From Lojkania enalia (lineage: Eukaryota; Ascomycota; Dothideomycetes; Pleosporales): a stretch of DNA of 64,000 bases. This document shows positions 11,076 through 22,402 of this stretch, piece after piece. Numbering within the stretch: position 1 is the stretch's first letter; each line of letters starts with the position of its first letter. Location of the stretch: assembly GCA_010094045.1 (NCBI GenBank), contig ML986689.1, positions 109,546-173,545 of the forward strand, written 5' to 3'. Both the position numbers and the translations under genes were made by a program. The notes beneath the pieces are model-generated. The model saw only the letters and a program-made list of their open reading frames with translations. It was not told the DNA's origin and did no database searches.

Positions 11076-11713
11076 ATGTCATCACTCGACTACAACTTCT
11101 ATATCTCCGCGCCTTGCCTATTCATCTCTTACTTCAACCCCAGCCTTGACTCGCATTGCGACTTCCTCGTAGAGCTAGCAAATACCCCAGAAGTTCCGCA
11201 GGGAATGCGCGCGTGGCGCACCCGACGCCTGATCGTGAAACAGCTCGAAAGCATATTGAGTCTAGACGGGAGAGGCTTTCGGAAACGGGATACGGACGGT
11301 ATCTCGTCTCACTTAAGCCAGAAGCGAACGACAGCGGTCCAATTAGGACATTCTCGGAACTCTCTGAGAAACCTGAGAAAATTGGAATAATTTCGTTTAA
11401 AGTGAGGACAACACCTGGGGCACCAACTGTGCCAGATGTCGGCTTTTCGTTCCTCAAAAATTATTGGGGTAAGGGATATGCAACCGAAGCTGCCCAAGTA
11501 TTACTCGAACACTTTGAGGAGGAGAGGGGAATAGCAGAAGTCGTGGGGTATTGTAGTCCGAATAACGAGAGCTCGAAGAAGGTATTTCAAAGATTGGGAT
11601 TCAAAGAACGTGGAGTTAGAGCCGTGTTAGGATTGATACTAGATGGCTCCGCGGCCCATCCGATTGTCTGGAGTAAAAGATTGAAAAAACCTTTGGAAGA
11701 GTATGGAGTCTGA
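11076..11713 (+). pseudogene. GNAT-family N-acetyltransferase, one frameshift
   Basis: GNAT enzymes move an acetyl group from acetyl-CoA to amines. The N-terminal part (MSSLDYNFYISAPCLFISY to ELANTPEVPQ, from the ATG at 11076) and the C-terminal part (GNARVAHPTPD to PLEEYGV, stop 11711-11713) are in frames shifted by one base. The shift falls at about 11195-11201 in PEVPQG. The second part holds the acetyl-CoA binding signature region (VGFSFLKNYWGKGYATEAA) and the typical end (NNESSKKVFQRLGFKERG). Joined, it is about 212 aa, the usual length for this ribosomal-protein/small-molecule type GNAT in fungi. A 1-bp indel, real or technical, is the simplest explanation; no acceptable intron bridges the point. 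Confidence 0.8.
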
Positions 11714-12617
11714 AAAAACAGCTATAATCTCCTCCTGGCTTTGTGGATTGTGCTCTGCACTGCCATTGTATATCGTTAAGCCTCTCATCAAATCCTACCC
11801 CATATCTCATGGAGGACATACGCCGGCCCGAGTTTAAGCAAGTCTTTTGCCACTAGTGTTACATCTATTCTCAAGTCTCTATTCAAAAATCACAAGACAA
11901 AAGTTTTTTCGCAAAGTTATTGCGAGAGAGGCATGAGCACGTCAAGAAGATTATGGTTATCAAGATTGTTCAGAAAACTTTAAATTCCGGAACTGACGGC
12001 TGATCGGTATTTTATACTGCGCTGAACGCATAAAATGGTCAAACTCATCATGTAGTATGACCGTTACCCACTTCACGTTCCTTCTCTAGTAAATTACATT
12101 TCTCATTTTCGGAGACACACTATAGTACTACGTCTGACTCTTCCTAGTCTTGCATTCTCGACGCAATTATAAAAACCCTTTCGAGTGATTTTCGGCGTGC
12201 TACTGCGTTCTCTTGGTCGACCCACACGATATTATAGAACTCGTAGATGCCCATTGAGTCCTCAATACGTTTTCAAAACTACTCTCACTGCTTTTCAGAA
12301 TATGATGATGGTTTCTCTAAACATTCTAGCACCCGGTATCATAGCTCTGTTCGCATTTCATTTCTGGGTTGCCGATTCTTACACTTATTCCAGATCTTCT
12401 TCCATTTCGGTAGCACGTATGCCACATATTTGGACCTCTTAATATCTGCTTCCGCTCTCGAAACCCCAATAGTCTCTTCCATATCGATGAAGCTTCTGGC
12501 ATCCAGTAGTCTTCAAGCGTATGAAATTAATTGTTTCATCGGCTTGTTTATTACCGGCCGGAAACACAATGTTCCTTGGATATAGCCCTAATGCTCTGGC
12601 TGGCTCTTTCTTCATAT
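11714..12617. other. Intergenic, no gene seen
   Basis: Several overlapping short frames occur at 12185-12857, but none shows domains or a coherent splice structure, and the last runs into the family-3 LTR. Confidence 0.35.
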
Positions 12618-12622
12618 GCAGA

Positions 12623-12782
12623 TGTAAGCTCAGGTTACGTGCCTGATCAGCTATGCAGCCCTTGGCTAAGCAGTCTCATGTACTATATATTCTCCAGCCG
12701 TACCTTGACCGAGAGGTCAAGGGACCTCATCAATACATCTCTCTATACCACTCTATACGGTCTCCACCCCCTCCTGCTTACA
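12623..12782 (-). mobile_element. Solo LTR, family 3, copy 2 (inverted)
   Basis: This 160-bp unit reads TGTAAGCTCAGG...CTGCTTACA on the plus strand; both ends form a 7-bp inverted repeat TGTAAGC/GCTTACA. It is flanked by the perfect 5-bp repeat GCAGA (12618-12622 and 12783-12787). It is the inverted relative of 9556-9726. Confidence 0.87.
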
Positions 12783-13249
12783 GCAGACAATTTCTATTTG
12801 TCTAGAAATGGAGAAACCGTATATCCGAATTTAGGGGTGTTTTTAACCCTGTTCTAGGGGAAATGGGTAGAAAGAACTTCACTCGGTTTTTTCGGCTCCA
12901 GGCAGCAGACGCGCTAAGATTTTGTCCCACTGAGGTCCTATATCCTAGCTTCGAGCGTCCAATAATCTGCCATGTTCAAGTGCCTACCGAAAATATAACC
13001 AAGACTCACTAAAGTACCAATGATTACGGCTTCTCATATATACCCACTTATGTTCTATTACAACCGGGTAGTTTCCCAAAACTTCATGAGATCACAATTG
13101 AATAACAGGCAAAGGATTGATACAAGGGACTCCCAATTTTCACATTTTTGACCCGTTTCTAACAAAAGCGTATGTAATAGCACTAAGAGAAGATAGTAGT
13201 ATCAATGTAAGACCCACAGAAATACAAGACCCCTCGATTTCAGTAGCTC

Positions 13250-16200
13250 TCTAAGCACTAAAAGGCGAAAGCGACCTAAGCCATGTAGACTACGAAGGTT
13301 AGGCCTAGAATCACCATCAGCTATAAGCATGCATTACTTGGGTCACTAAGAAACTTCTCAAAGATTTGATGCAATTTGAAGAATAGCGCGACCCTAGGAG
13401 CGTTCTATACTGAAACAACACCATATAAAACTAACATTGTGAATCAAGCAAATTGAACAAAGCAGCATCTTTTAGCTAACCATCTACAGAGAATGGTGGA
13501 CAATTTAGGAAATGGTTAGGATCACCGTGAACCAAGAATATTGCAATAAAAACGGGAAGGTTATATGTATGGCACGATCCTTATTAAGGACTAGCCCCAA
13601 TCACGAGATACCTAGGACAAACAGTATAAATAGCCTAGATCTTCCATAGATATGAATCAACACAATTCTCCTCCTCATCTGCCCCGATACTTTACAAAAA
13701 CCAATAGTCCATTATCTAGCTGTCAAGATATAGTAGTGGGGATATATAAACTGTCTATCTGTCAACTCTTCTCGTTCCTATTCCACGCAAACCATCTTCG
13801 AATCTAGAGCTCTAAAATCCAGCCAAAAGCGAATTCATGTATCCTCCTTGTCTCTGGAATCCGCTTTCTTCATGCGTTATGCAGACGCAATAGATTCCAT
13901 AAAATCAAGAGATCTCTCAACATGCTCTAAGTCTAAGATTATGTCAGAGCTGGCTGGCTCTGATGAGGGTTGGAAAAACTGCGTCTCTTGACTAGAAATG
14001 CGAGACATGCTACATATATATCCCTGGACCTGCCAAGGGGCTAACTGTGAATAGCTTAGCCGTAACAGATTAGACTAAAAAACGAAGCGCATAACAAAGC
14101 CGAAACAAGAATGGCTGAATTCAAAGTAAAAAAAGCCTATAGTCACGACTATCGCCATCGAGTTCCATCTTATACTACAGTCGCAATTGCTTCAAAACCA
14201 ATAGCTGAGGTTATAGAAGGAATCCTTAGGATTGAAAAATTAGCGATAGTCTCTATTCCATAAATGAAGATTTTGTAGTCCTAATTTCATCTAAAAGGTG
14301 CACATCGTAATAATATAAACCTTGTGTAGAGATGAAGAGTGAATATGCAAGCGGACAAGCAGTGCTCTTCCATCAGCCTGAAAGGAATAAGGCCAGACGC
14401 AAATGAGAGTGCCCAATCTTGTATGTTCAGGTTCGTCGACAATTAGAAACTAGGTTCTTGTGCCTGTTAGGTAAAAGAAGGAGGTGTCGTTATTACGCAA
14501 ACCAGCAAGTTCTAAATGCAAGCAGGAATAAAATAATTACGCCTTTTTAGTGTCCAAGACTTCGTTAAGGTAGAGGGGATTGCCATGGGTATCTGCCCAA
14601 ATACCGACAGACATGGCGTGTATAGCTCAAATACTGTCTTCGGCTCGGCATTGACCAGCTCGGCAACGGAATCGTGTGAAAAATAGCTCTCTTCGAGACG
14701 CCTTGGCCTCCTATCTTTCTGATACTTTTTATGCCACTAAAATATTTGAAGCAGTCCGAATCTATAAGACAAAAATGCTTGCGATTGTTACCACTGATCC
14801 GGTACCGGTATCCTCGAACCCCCAGACTTCAATCCAACATCAAATCGTCTAAAAGGGAAATCATAATGCCAAATTGTCCCCCAAACTACAAAGTCTGGAG
14901 ACGCTTCTAAATTAACAGGAATGATTTCTCATGCCTGCGCGTCTAATATCAAGCCCAGAACCAGTATGGTCCCGACTTGGTTTTCTTAAAACTCATAATA
15001 GTACAATCTAATTTCTACAAAGCCAACTCGGCACCCGTTATGACCTTTTTCTAAGATATATACTCTACAAGTAAAAGACCAAGGTAGCAATGACTAAAGA
15101 GGAAAAAAATTGGCAGGGCTAAAAAGGATTTTATAAATAGGACCAGCTTACAGCATGGTTCAATCACTATGGACGCATTTCTTGGATATTAAATCAATAC
15201 TGATTCCTTCAGGTACTTCATAATATGCGTAAATAAGTGCTATTAGAAACTAAAAATGGGAGTGAAAAGGATTACATACAAAATTATGACTGTGGTCCAG
15301 AAAAGTAAGGATTTGGCCATGAAACCACACCGCGGCAGTCAAACACCACTATGACTCTTTCTTTCGAAAAAAGAGAAAAAAAAAGATGCCAACATAGAAC
15401 AATTTGGGGGGTAAATTACCAACTTTTATTTACGGTATTATGTCTAGAATAAAATGGAACGCACTTTTAAAAGCTCATGCATTCCCAGCACATAGTTAGG
15501 AGGCTTATTTGCTAGGCCAAATAAGTGGCATCCAAAGACATGAAGATAACGCCCACATGCTCTAGTGCCCCTTACAGGGCGATGGGGATAAATCCTATAA
15601 TCACGAGCCATCATGTCTAGAGACCACTCCTCGCAATGAATTCGCGAGAACTACACCCCCCACGACCTTCTTTGACTCCGGAATGCCCCATTTGACTCAT
15701 GGTGAGAAAGTGAGCGAATAGATCATGGCTGCATGTTAGGGACTGAGGGAGTCGCTGTATAATGTTGTCAAACCCGATTTTATCTTGTAAGCCTCACTAC
15801 CCCGGGAGATCGTACGTCGTCACAGCTACTAAAATGAATACCAAACACTCCCAAGCTCATGATATGAGAAGTCTATCTCTGATCACTGCCATTGACAACT
15901 TGAAAACAGATGGACTTGCAACTCCCCACCGATCACCTTGATTGCAGTCATCTGAGGGAGAAAGCCTTCTAAGACCCAATTAGATGCCAATACACGACTA
16001 CGATTACTCCAATCAACACTTCAAGGCATGCCTTCATTAAAAATAGGACTTTGAAAACGCGATGCAACCTCTACCTACCTCGATGAATCGCTATCTCGTC
16101 GAAGCTAGAGCTTCATTTCCTACATTTCCTTGGCACTAAAAATCACGCCACGACACTTTACTGACCGCACAGGCACTCTCTAAAACCCGACGCAATGGCC
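13250..16200 (+). repeat. Motif tract like array 1, less regular (array 2)
   Basis: This non-coding tract shows the same CTAAAA-type core on the same strand as array 1 (for example near 13257, 14035, 14290, 14736, 14848, 15118, 15246, 15827, 16133, 16177). The spacing is longer and less regular, and the DNA between is C-rich rather than G-rich. It has no ORF of note. A copia solo LTR (13942-14067) is inserted in it. Whether arrays 1 and 2 share ancestry needs an alignment; I see only the recurring core. Confidence 0.3.
13942..14067 (-). mobile_element. Solo LTR of the copia element
   Basis: This 126-bp unit is nearly identical to the LTR at 44825-44949 of the copia element, in the same orientation (TGTCAGAGC... 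to GCCGTAACA on plus). It is flanked by the perfect 5-bp repeat GATTA (13937-13941 and 14068-14072). It is not visibly RIP-mutated, unlike the LTRs at 37632 and 42843, which fits a single short copy escaping RIP. Confidence 0.93.
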
Positions 16201-17397
16201 GCGTATGAACAAGTTTGCTACGTCCAGTTCAGTTGGAAAGATACTCTGCCACCAGAACATGGAGCTCGGTCAAGACATGCTCTAGAACCCTGCTCTAGAT
16301 CCATCGCTTTCTATCCGAAGGGATGTTGCTCGAGGTCTATGGTACTAAATATGATCCCTCTAAATGCATAGTGCTCGTCCGGCGGTCAAAAATCCTTGTA
16401 ACAGTCACTCCCGCTGTTCTAAGATGTTATTCGGCTCCCAATCATTCTCGCACTTCGGGACCAACTCACAAGCATCATCCTGCTCAAGACGTACTGCTTG
16501 TTAGAGAGCGGAGTAACAGAAAGGGTCGCTAGGTTATCTCCATGACTCCGAAAAATTGGACCAGCTTATTTTGCACGTCCGGATAGCATGGACTATTTAA
16601 TACTACCAAGCAGAGCTGTGTATGGACCGATTGCACTTTTCATCCCCACAGTGGTGCCGCGACAAGATACACGGTGGGAAATACGAGCTGGATGCACAGA
16701 GTAAGCGTATCGTCGGATTAAGTTCCAATCTATATTGTCCTTTTCAAAGAAAAAAAATAAAATAAAAAATATAATAAAAATTTAAAAAAAAAAAATTTAG
16801 AAAGAGATTTTTTCTAAAAATTAAATTCTAAAAATAAACAAAAGAGCAATAGGAAGATTAATGGCCGTCGGCCCCTCAATGCGTTCGAAAGGCTGCGACG
16901 GTATAGTTTACATACATCACTCCCAGCTTTCTGTCATACTTTTCTATTCGTAAAAATCACCGGTTCGTATCACTGAACAACCTAGAGTTTTCTAGGCAAT
17001 GAATTTTACCAGGGAAAAGTTAAATAAATCCCATCAAGAGGATTATATACAAATGGGCCTAGAAAACAAAGAAGCAAAATATGCCCGTGTTTCACGCATG
17101 GCGGAAGCGGTACACAAAGAATATGAAAGCGATGAGCCAAGAGGGCCTAAAGTTTAATAGTTAGACCATTGTCATGGTCGCTATTACCGTGCAATAATTA
17201 TGGGCGTATCAGCCGATTCGAAACAATTTTTGGAGCAGTTGAATCGAAATATCTGAAGAATATTAATCTAGATCATGCAGGAGTCATTGATCTACACCAT
17301 TAGGATCCTATATCGTCACTTGCATATGAGAATTGTTTACGATTGCCTTCATTCATATGGTAACCAGACTAACCTATATATCGACGGTCATAAGTGC
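16201..17397. other. Intergenic with AT-rich spot
   Basis: No gene is seen. A nearly pure A/T stretch (about 16745-16850, with long A runs) is compositionally distinct from its neighbours. Confidence 0.35.
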
Positions 17398-18731
17398 CTA
17401 TAAATCTCTCTCTAGTAACCCCGGGCCGTATAATCTGGCACGAGGATTAGCAGGGACATTATCCACAAAGAATACTAAATCTGGACGCTCTTCGAGCTCC
17501 ATAATCTCGGCCCGGGTCGCGTCGTCGTTTGGCGCAAAGACTCGAACTTTCGTAATTTGCTTGTTTCCTAGCGCTGCTTTATGTTGCGCAAGAAAATAGG
17601 CATAACTGGCACAATTCGGCGATCCTATATTAATTAGTCCACAAGTTCAATGAATGCCAAAGCACAATATTTACCAAGTATTGCCTGTCCGGCTGCGCTC
17701 GACATGTCAAAAGTCGCCCCAAGCCACGACGACAGCCGCTTCCCGGAGTCTTTTAGGGCTTTCACTATTATGCGCTGCGTAAGCCCATTGACGCACATCA
17801 TAACCCAAAAGTAGCGGATGCTTTTGATATTTTGATTCTTGCGATATCAGAAGGCCCAGAGGAGCTAGGAGAAGTTTCGGAGCCTAAAGAAGTCGTCGGT
17901 TTGAGGATCTTGCTCCCAGTTCCGCTTGGCCGCTTCCTTAGGGCTTTCGATATGCTTGGCAAAAAGGACTGGGAGATAAATCTAGCTAGTGAAAGATTCG
18001 TATCTACTGTATTTTTCATAGTGGAAGACATACCTCCATCTTTCAAGTTGGTTGCACCATCATCATAGAAGGCCCCAGTGGCCTAGTCGCAATTAACACC
18101 TCGTCACTGTCGACTTGATAGGATGCGTTCTTACCCTATACTCCTTGCCGTTGACGTTGTACGTCTGCAGCAGTAGTGGTTTTCCACCCTTGCTATCTTC
18201 ATGTTGAATGACCCAGGGAGCATTGTCTCCACCGTCACGGGTATACCTCGCAACTTGCCCCAGCTCCTTCACTGCCTTCCCGTACCCATGCGGGGGCAAC
18301 ATCTTTTCTCCATCAAGCAGCTAGTAGTCACCTTCATGCCAGAGCCACTGCCGAAACTCATCTATGCGTCACTATCAGCTAATCAAGCAGCCCCGAGGAA
18401 GTCTGTGCACTCCGCAAGTCCCCCTGCCACTTCAAATGTGCTGTGAACTCAAAGATCTGGCTTGCCTCATCCTCGGAACCCCACATGGCAGATAAAAACC
18501 GAGCGCCTTTGCATTGGGCCGTCGCCATTCCCTTCCATTGGCTACAACGTTGGGGTCGAATAGCTGCTTTATCTGGTCCAGCCCTTGAATGTGACGAACT
18601 CCTTGGGGCCTCTCAGGAAAAGCTAGAGAAGCATTGATGGTAGGAGAAGGAGCGGGAGTGGGAAATGGCTGGAGGGCGTGGGCGGCCACGAAAGTCACAA
18701 ATGCAGTGGCGTTGACAAATGCGAGCCTCAT
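17398..18731 (-). pseudogene. Conserved fungal protein of unknown function with signal peptide, degraded
   Basis: Read on minus from the ATG at 18729-18731, it starts with a likely signal peptide (MRLAFVNATAFVTFVAAHA), then QPFPTPAPSP and a conserved block (QIKQLFDPNVVANGREWRRP). It continues in a shifted frame (FLSAMWGSEDEASQIFEF, TAHLKWQGDLRSAQTSSG), then as DEFRQWLWHEGDY, a TAG stop, LLDGEKMLPPHGYGKAVKE, and NAPWVIQHEDSKGGKPLLLQ with TYNVNGKEYR. Later exons carry QRIIVKALKDSGKRLSSW and GATFDMSSAAGQAILG. A clean 50-bp intron (17625-17674) joins AILG to SPNCASYAYFLAQHKAALG, ending ARLYGPGLLERDL (stop 17398-17400). The block order resembles a widespread fungal family I remember without a known function. 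At least one frameshift and one Gln-to-stop (CAG to TAG) indicate decay. Confidence 0.6.
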
Positions 18732-19426
18732 GACCGAAGGGCTGAGTATAGAGCAATCAATTGAACGGACATCCATGGGCGAGAGAAGATGGAGGGAATC
18801 CAAAGTTAGAATGGTAAGTAAGTCGAGTGTCAACACACCATTTCCAAATAGGTAGACGATAGGGGAAGTAACACGTGAGCAGCACCTTGGAAGGTGTGGA
18901 ATATCCATCGAGCGTTCACGCGATAACCTTTCTCGGTGGCGAATATCGGAGGGATGGGCAGCCCTTTTCAAGGCGAAATTATTTACGTTAATAACCAAGA
19001 TCGTATCAGTGAGGAATTGCCAGCGACGATGGGAAAGGAAAGAGGAGCCTGAGGGTCCCCAGGGAATAACGACCTTAGTAGGCATATCGACCTAGGCACC
19101 CAAGGCACTCCATTATTGAGAAGCTCAACATCGAGAATAAGCGCGTCATGATGTATAAGAATGGCTAAGTGACACCGAGGAATCGGATCAACCGGGGAAT
19201 TGAGGAAAAATATAAAAATTAAAAAAAAAAAAGAGGGAAAGGTAGGCAACGCGAATGTCATTGGTCAATGAGTTGCTGATGAGTCTCCTTAGTTTGAAAT
19301 AACCCAACAGTCAAAGTAGTCCCGAGGAATGAGCTCCCCGCTATATATGTACTCAGAACGTACAGTATTCGTACACATGCTCAATATATCTGATCAAGGG
19401 TGGAACGCCGCGCCCTTGAGCGCCGT
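18732..19426. other. Intergenic between pseudogene and RSM25
   Basis: No independent gene is seen. The minus frame 18432-19085 merely extends the pseudogene's N-terminal frame upstream, and an A-rich run lies at 19218-19231. Confidence 0.4.
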
Positions 19427-20219
19427 CTAGCCGGCACTTGAGTGTGACACAACGTCCTCCGTTTCTTCCAGCGCCTTGTCGAATTCAGGCTCGGACGAGG
19501 TCTGCATGTTCTCGTTTTCCGACCCTGAGAACATCTGCGCGCGCATCTGCTGCTCTTCCTCGATCTGTTTGGTGGCCCAAGTCTTCCAGCTCTCCCAGGA
19601 CTGGTTCTCTAGATCCATACCTATTTCCAGCGGGCCCTTGCCAAAGTATGCGCCAACGTACATGGCCTCTTCCTTTGCTATCCGCCGCTTGACGTCTTCA
19701 AGGTGTCGGTGCTGGTAGAATTCGCGGCGAGCTTGGTCGTAGGCGGCGGGCTTGGACATTCTTTGGTGCTTCATGAGCCACATCTGGCGCTGGACGACGC
19801 TGGCATACAAAGTCAGCATGCAACCCTGGACACTGTCAGGGCCGAGTTCCTTACCTCTCACCATCCAGCTGCTTCCCCGGCTGCACGATCTTGCTCCAGT
19901 CGTAGTTCTTCGCATCGTTTCCACTATCTTCCACTACCAACCTGGGCCGCGCCAGCTCCCACGGATGGTCGCCGAAGAAGTCGTCTCGCAGCTTGTCTTC
20001 TGGGTGGTGGATGGAAAGAGGCTGGAATATACGGCTCGGTTTCCGGGCGCCACGACCTTTGGGACGAGGTGTACGGAGGACGGGGCGAGCGAGAGTTTCG
20101 CCGGGCGGGATGTCACCAATGGTTCTGTACCATGGTGGGAGAAAGTCGTTGCGTTGGTTCTCGAAGAGGGCCTTAGCGGTTTGTCGTACCCGGAGCGCGC
20201 GAAAGTCGTAGCGGCCCAT
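19427..20219 (-). CDS. RSM25: Mitochondrial small ribosomal subunit protein mS23 (S25)
   Basis: This is a structural protein of the mitochondrial ribosome small subunit. The model on minus is 20219-19855 and 19799-19427 (245 aa) with one 55-bp intron (GTAAGG...CCAG) joining LDGE to SVVQRQMW. The N-terminus [19 protein letters not shown], the Pro-rich [14 protein letters not shown], the basic [19 protein letters not shown] and the [18 protein letters not shown] region are characteristic of the fungal family. The C-terminus is acidic. The start at 20219 is preferred over an upstream Met in the same frame because MGRYDF is the conserved beginning. It is divergent from the PPR gene with 404 bp between them, so the two mitochondrial genes may share a promoter. 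Confidence 0.92.
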
Positions 20220-20623
20220 GGCTCGTTGGAGGACGTTGCTTGCGGAACAATAATTAACGCATTGACAGAGGATGGAGCTAGTAAAATGCGAGATCTCGAG
20301 CAACGGGAAAGAAGGCGCAATTGGCGGCGGGGGTTGTCGTGGTCGTCGTGGTCGTCGTACTACCGGAGCGTGTTTCTCGCGAGTTCGCGGAGAAAAGACG
20401 GCGCGCGGAATTTACCGTAGAGGAAATTGTCAAGCTCATCGCGCCCGAGCTGCGGCAAGCTGCCACTTCTCTCCTAAAGCCCCTCCCTCCTCCTTCTCCG
20501 CCGCGGCCGCTGTTGCAATAATTGTCAATCCCCGTCAATGGGGTCTTTCTAATCGTCCACAAGGCTTCTGCATATATGGACTCGCGTCGGACCGCCTGTC
20601 GCTGACACAATGTTCGCCAGCTC
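20220..20623. promoter_or_regulatory. Divergent promoter between two mitochondrial-protein genes
   Basis: The 404-bp spacer separates head-to-head genes for a mitoribosomal protein and a PPR protein. It is GC-rich, with GTCGTCGTGG repeats (20334-20360) and a CCTCCCTCCTCCTTCTCC pyrimidine run (20482-20500). Shared regulation is an inference from arrangement and related function; no specific factor site is claimed. Confidence 0.45.
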
Positions 20624-22402
20624 ATGTCCCTCCTCCGTACCCTCGACCGGACGACGTGCACCTCCGCCGGCTCCAAAACAGCACCGCGCTCGATTCTTTC
20701 CTCCCTATGCCCAGCCCCGTCCTCTTCATCATATACGCGCTCTTTTTGCAAAAGCGTGGTAGCCATAGCCCTCAGAACTCCGTCGAGGTCTACTGAGCAG
20801 ATGGATACCTTCTTCATCCAGGCTCTGGCGCGGGCGGGGTCGTGCCAGGAGCACGCGAGACACATCTCGACCTTGCGAGGTGATGTGTCCTTGAATTTGA
20901 AATATTACGAGCCACGGCTAAAAGCTCCGTTACATAATGAGAGGAAGGGGTTCAGGACGGAAGCTCAGCGAAGGGGACCGTTCAAGAAGATAAGGATGTT
21001 CGCCGAGAATGAGTTGAGGAAGCTGGTCGATTACTACGGTATCAAGATCGACACGGGGCCGGACCCGGGGCTGATGGAAGAAGTTGAGGACGACGGTCTG
21101 CTTATATGGAATGTTGGGGATGATCACGTCCCCTGGCCCGTTCGCGACGAAATCCACAAGACCTACGTTGAAAAAATCGTGCGCCTACTGAATGAGGAGA
21201 CGCCATCACATGAAGAGATTTTTTCAACCTACAGACTCCTCCCCTCTCCTGGTATTGTCTACCTAGATATCCAGACGATCCGTACGATGCTCCACTGTCT
21301 TTCCGTCGTCGAAAGGCCCGACCAAATTTCGATGCAGCGCTTCCTTTCGATCCTCGACGACATGAAAAAGGGCCATATACACATTGCGCGATCAGAGTGG
21401 ACGTCGGCCATCTACTTTGCTGGCCGATTCATGGGCAAAGTGTCCACCGACGAGCTCCAGTCCGCGCTTCATATCTGGAGGGACATGGAAAATCGTGCGC
21501 GGATAAGGGGCGGAGCAGTCACTCTAAATGTCCTCTTCGACACAGCTGTCAAATCCGGCAAATTCAATATTGCAGAAGCGTTTCTGAAAGAGATGCAGGC
21601 TCGGGGACTAAAGATGCATCGCCATTTCCGTGTGAGTCTGTTGTATTACTATGGAGTCAAACAGAATGGTGATGCCATCCGTCAGACATACCAAGACCTT
21701 GTCGCAGCCGGTGATATCGTCGACACCGTTGTCATGAACGCTGTCATCGCGGCTCTGATTCGTGCAGGAGAACCCACCGCCGCCGAGCACGTCTTCGAAC
21801 GCATGAAACGCCTTCATGCCAGTAAGAAGAACCCGAAACCTCTTCCTAGGAACTGGCGCGACCAACGCCGACTGGGCCTACACTTGACATGGGAAAGACG
21901 GCGCCTTGGCGATGACCTCGATCGACGAAAAGAACTCCAGGACGACGCGCCTATTCTCCCCAATGCTCGGACATACGGCTTACTTATCAGACATTATTCA
22001 GCGACTGCAGGTAACATTGACCGCGTTACCGAGCTCCTCCGGGAAATGGAACAGTACCGGCTTCCAATCGAGGGTACCATCTTTATCGTGATCTTGTACG
22101 GTTTCTGCAATTTCGGGGGTGTGCGCTATTCCTCTTGGACCCGCGATAAGCTCGAGCGACTCTGGGCCGAGTATCTACAGAGCGTACAAAATGGCGTGCA
22201 GAGGACGTGGCTAAGTCCAATGGCAATTATCGCTGCCTTAAAGGCGTTCAAGAAGTGTACGAATTCGGAGCGTACATTGCGCGCTTGGGAGGAAGTGCGG
22301 CAGATATGGGACCCTAAGCCTGAAGAGCTAGAGCAGGTGCTTCGGGTGCTGAGGAGGTTGGTGCCGGAGAATACGTTCTTCCAGATCAATGTGGACATAT
22401 AA
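20624..22402 (+). CDS. Pentatricopeptide repeat (PPR) protein, probably mitochondrial
   Basis: PPR proteins bind organellar RNA and control its processing or translation. This is a single-exon 592-aa frame. The first ~50 residues are rich in Arg, Ser and Ala with few acids, as in a mitochondrial presequence. The helical-repeat region runs from about residue 210 to 500. It has PPR-like repeats such as VTLNVLFDTAVKSGKFNIAE, VVMNAVIAALIRAGEPTAAE with HVFERMKRL, and RTYGLLIRHYSATAGNIDRV with TELLREMEQYRLP. The C-terminus ends FFQINVDI. The start at 20624 is the first ATG of the frame; a nearby ATG (20611) is in another frame that closes soon. It has no intron. The neighbour mS23 supports a mitochondrial gene-expression role. 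The exact RNA target cannot be told. Confidence 0.85.
   Translation: MSLLRTLDRTTCTSAGSKTAPRSILSSLCPAPSSSSYTRSFCKSVVAIALRTPSRSTEQMDTFFIQALARAGSCQEHARHISTLRGDVSLNLKYYEPRLKAPLHNERKGFRTEAQRRGPFKKIRMFAENELRKLVDYYGIKIDTGPDPGLMEEVEDDGLLIWNVGDDHVPWPVRDEIHKTYVEKIVRLLNEETPSHEEIFSTYRLLPSPGIVYLDIQTIRTMLHCLSVVERPDQISMQRFLSILDDMKKGHIHIARSEWTSAIYFAGRFMGKVSTDELQSALHIWRDMENRARIRGGAVTLNVLFDTAVKSGKFNIAEAFLKEMQARGLKMHRHFRVSLLYYYGVKQNGDAIRQTYQDLVAAGDIVDTVVMNAVIAALIRAGEPTAAEHVFERMKRLHASKKNPKPLPRNWRDQRRLGLHLTWERRRLGDDLDRRKELQDDAPILPNARTYGLLIRHYSATAGNIDRVTELLREMEQYRLPIEGTIFIVILYGFCNFGGVRYSSWTRDKLERLWAEYLQSVQNGVQRTWLSPMAIIAALKAFKKCTNSERTLRAWEEVRQIWDPKPEELEQVLRVLRRLVPENTFFQINVDI

Noticed and set aside
9556..12782. Inverted-repeat element bounded by the family-3 units
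   Set aside because: The two units have different target duplications (GATGG and GCAGA), so they are independent insertions.
19752..20420. 222-aa plus-strand ORF
   Set aside because: Antisense to the well-supported mS23 gene and has no domain.
20278..20865. 195-aa minus-strand ORF
   Set aside because: Low complexity (Thr run) and antisense to the promoter and start of the PPR gene.
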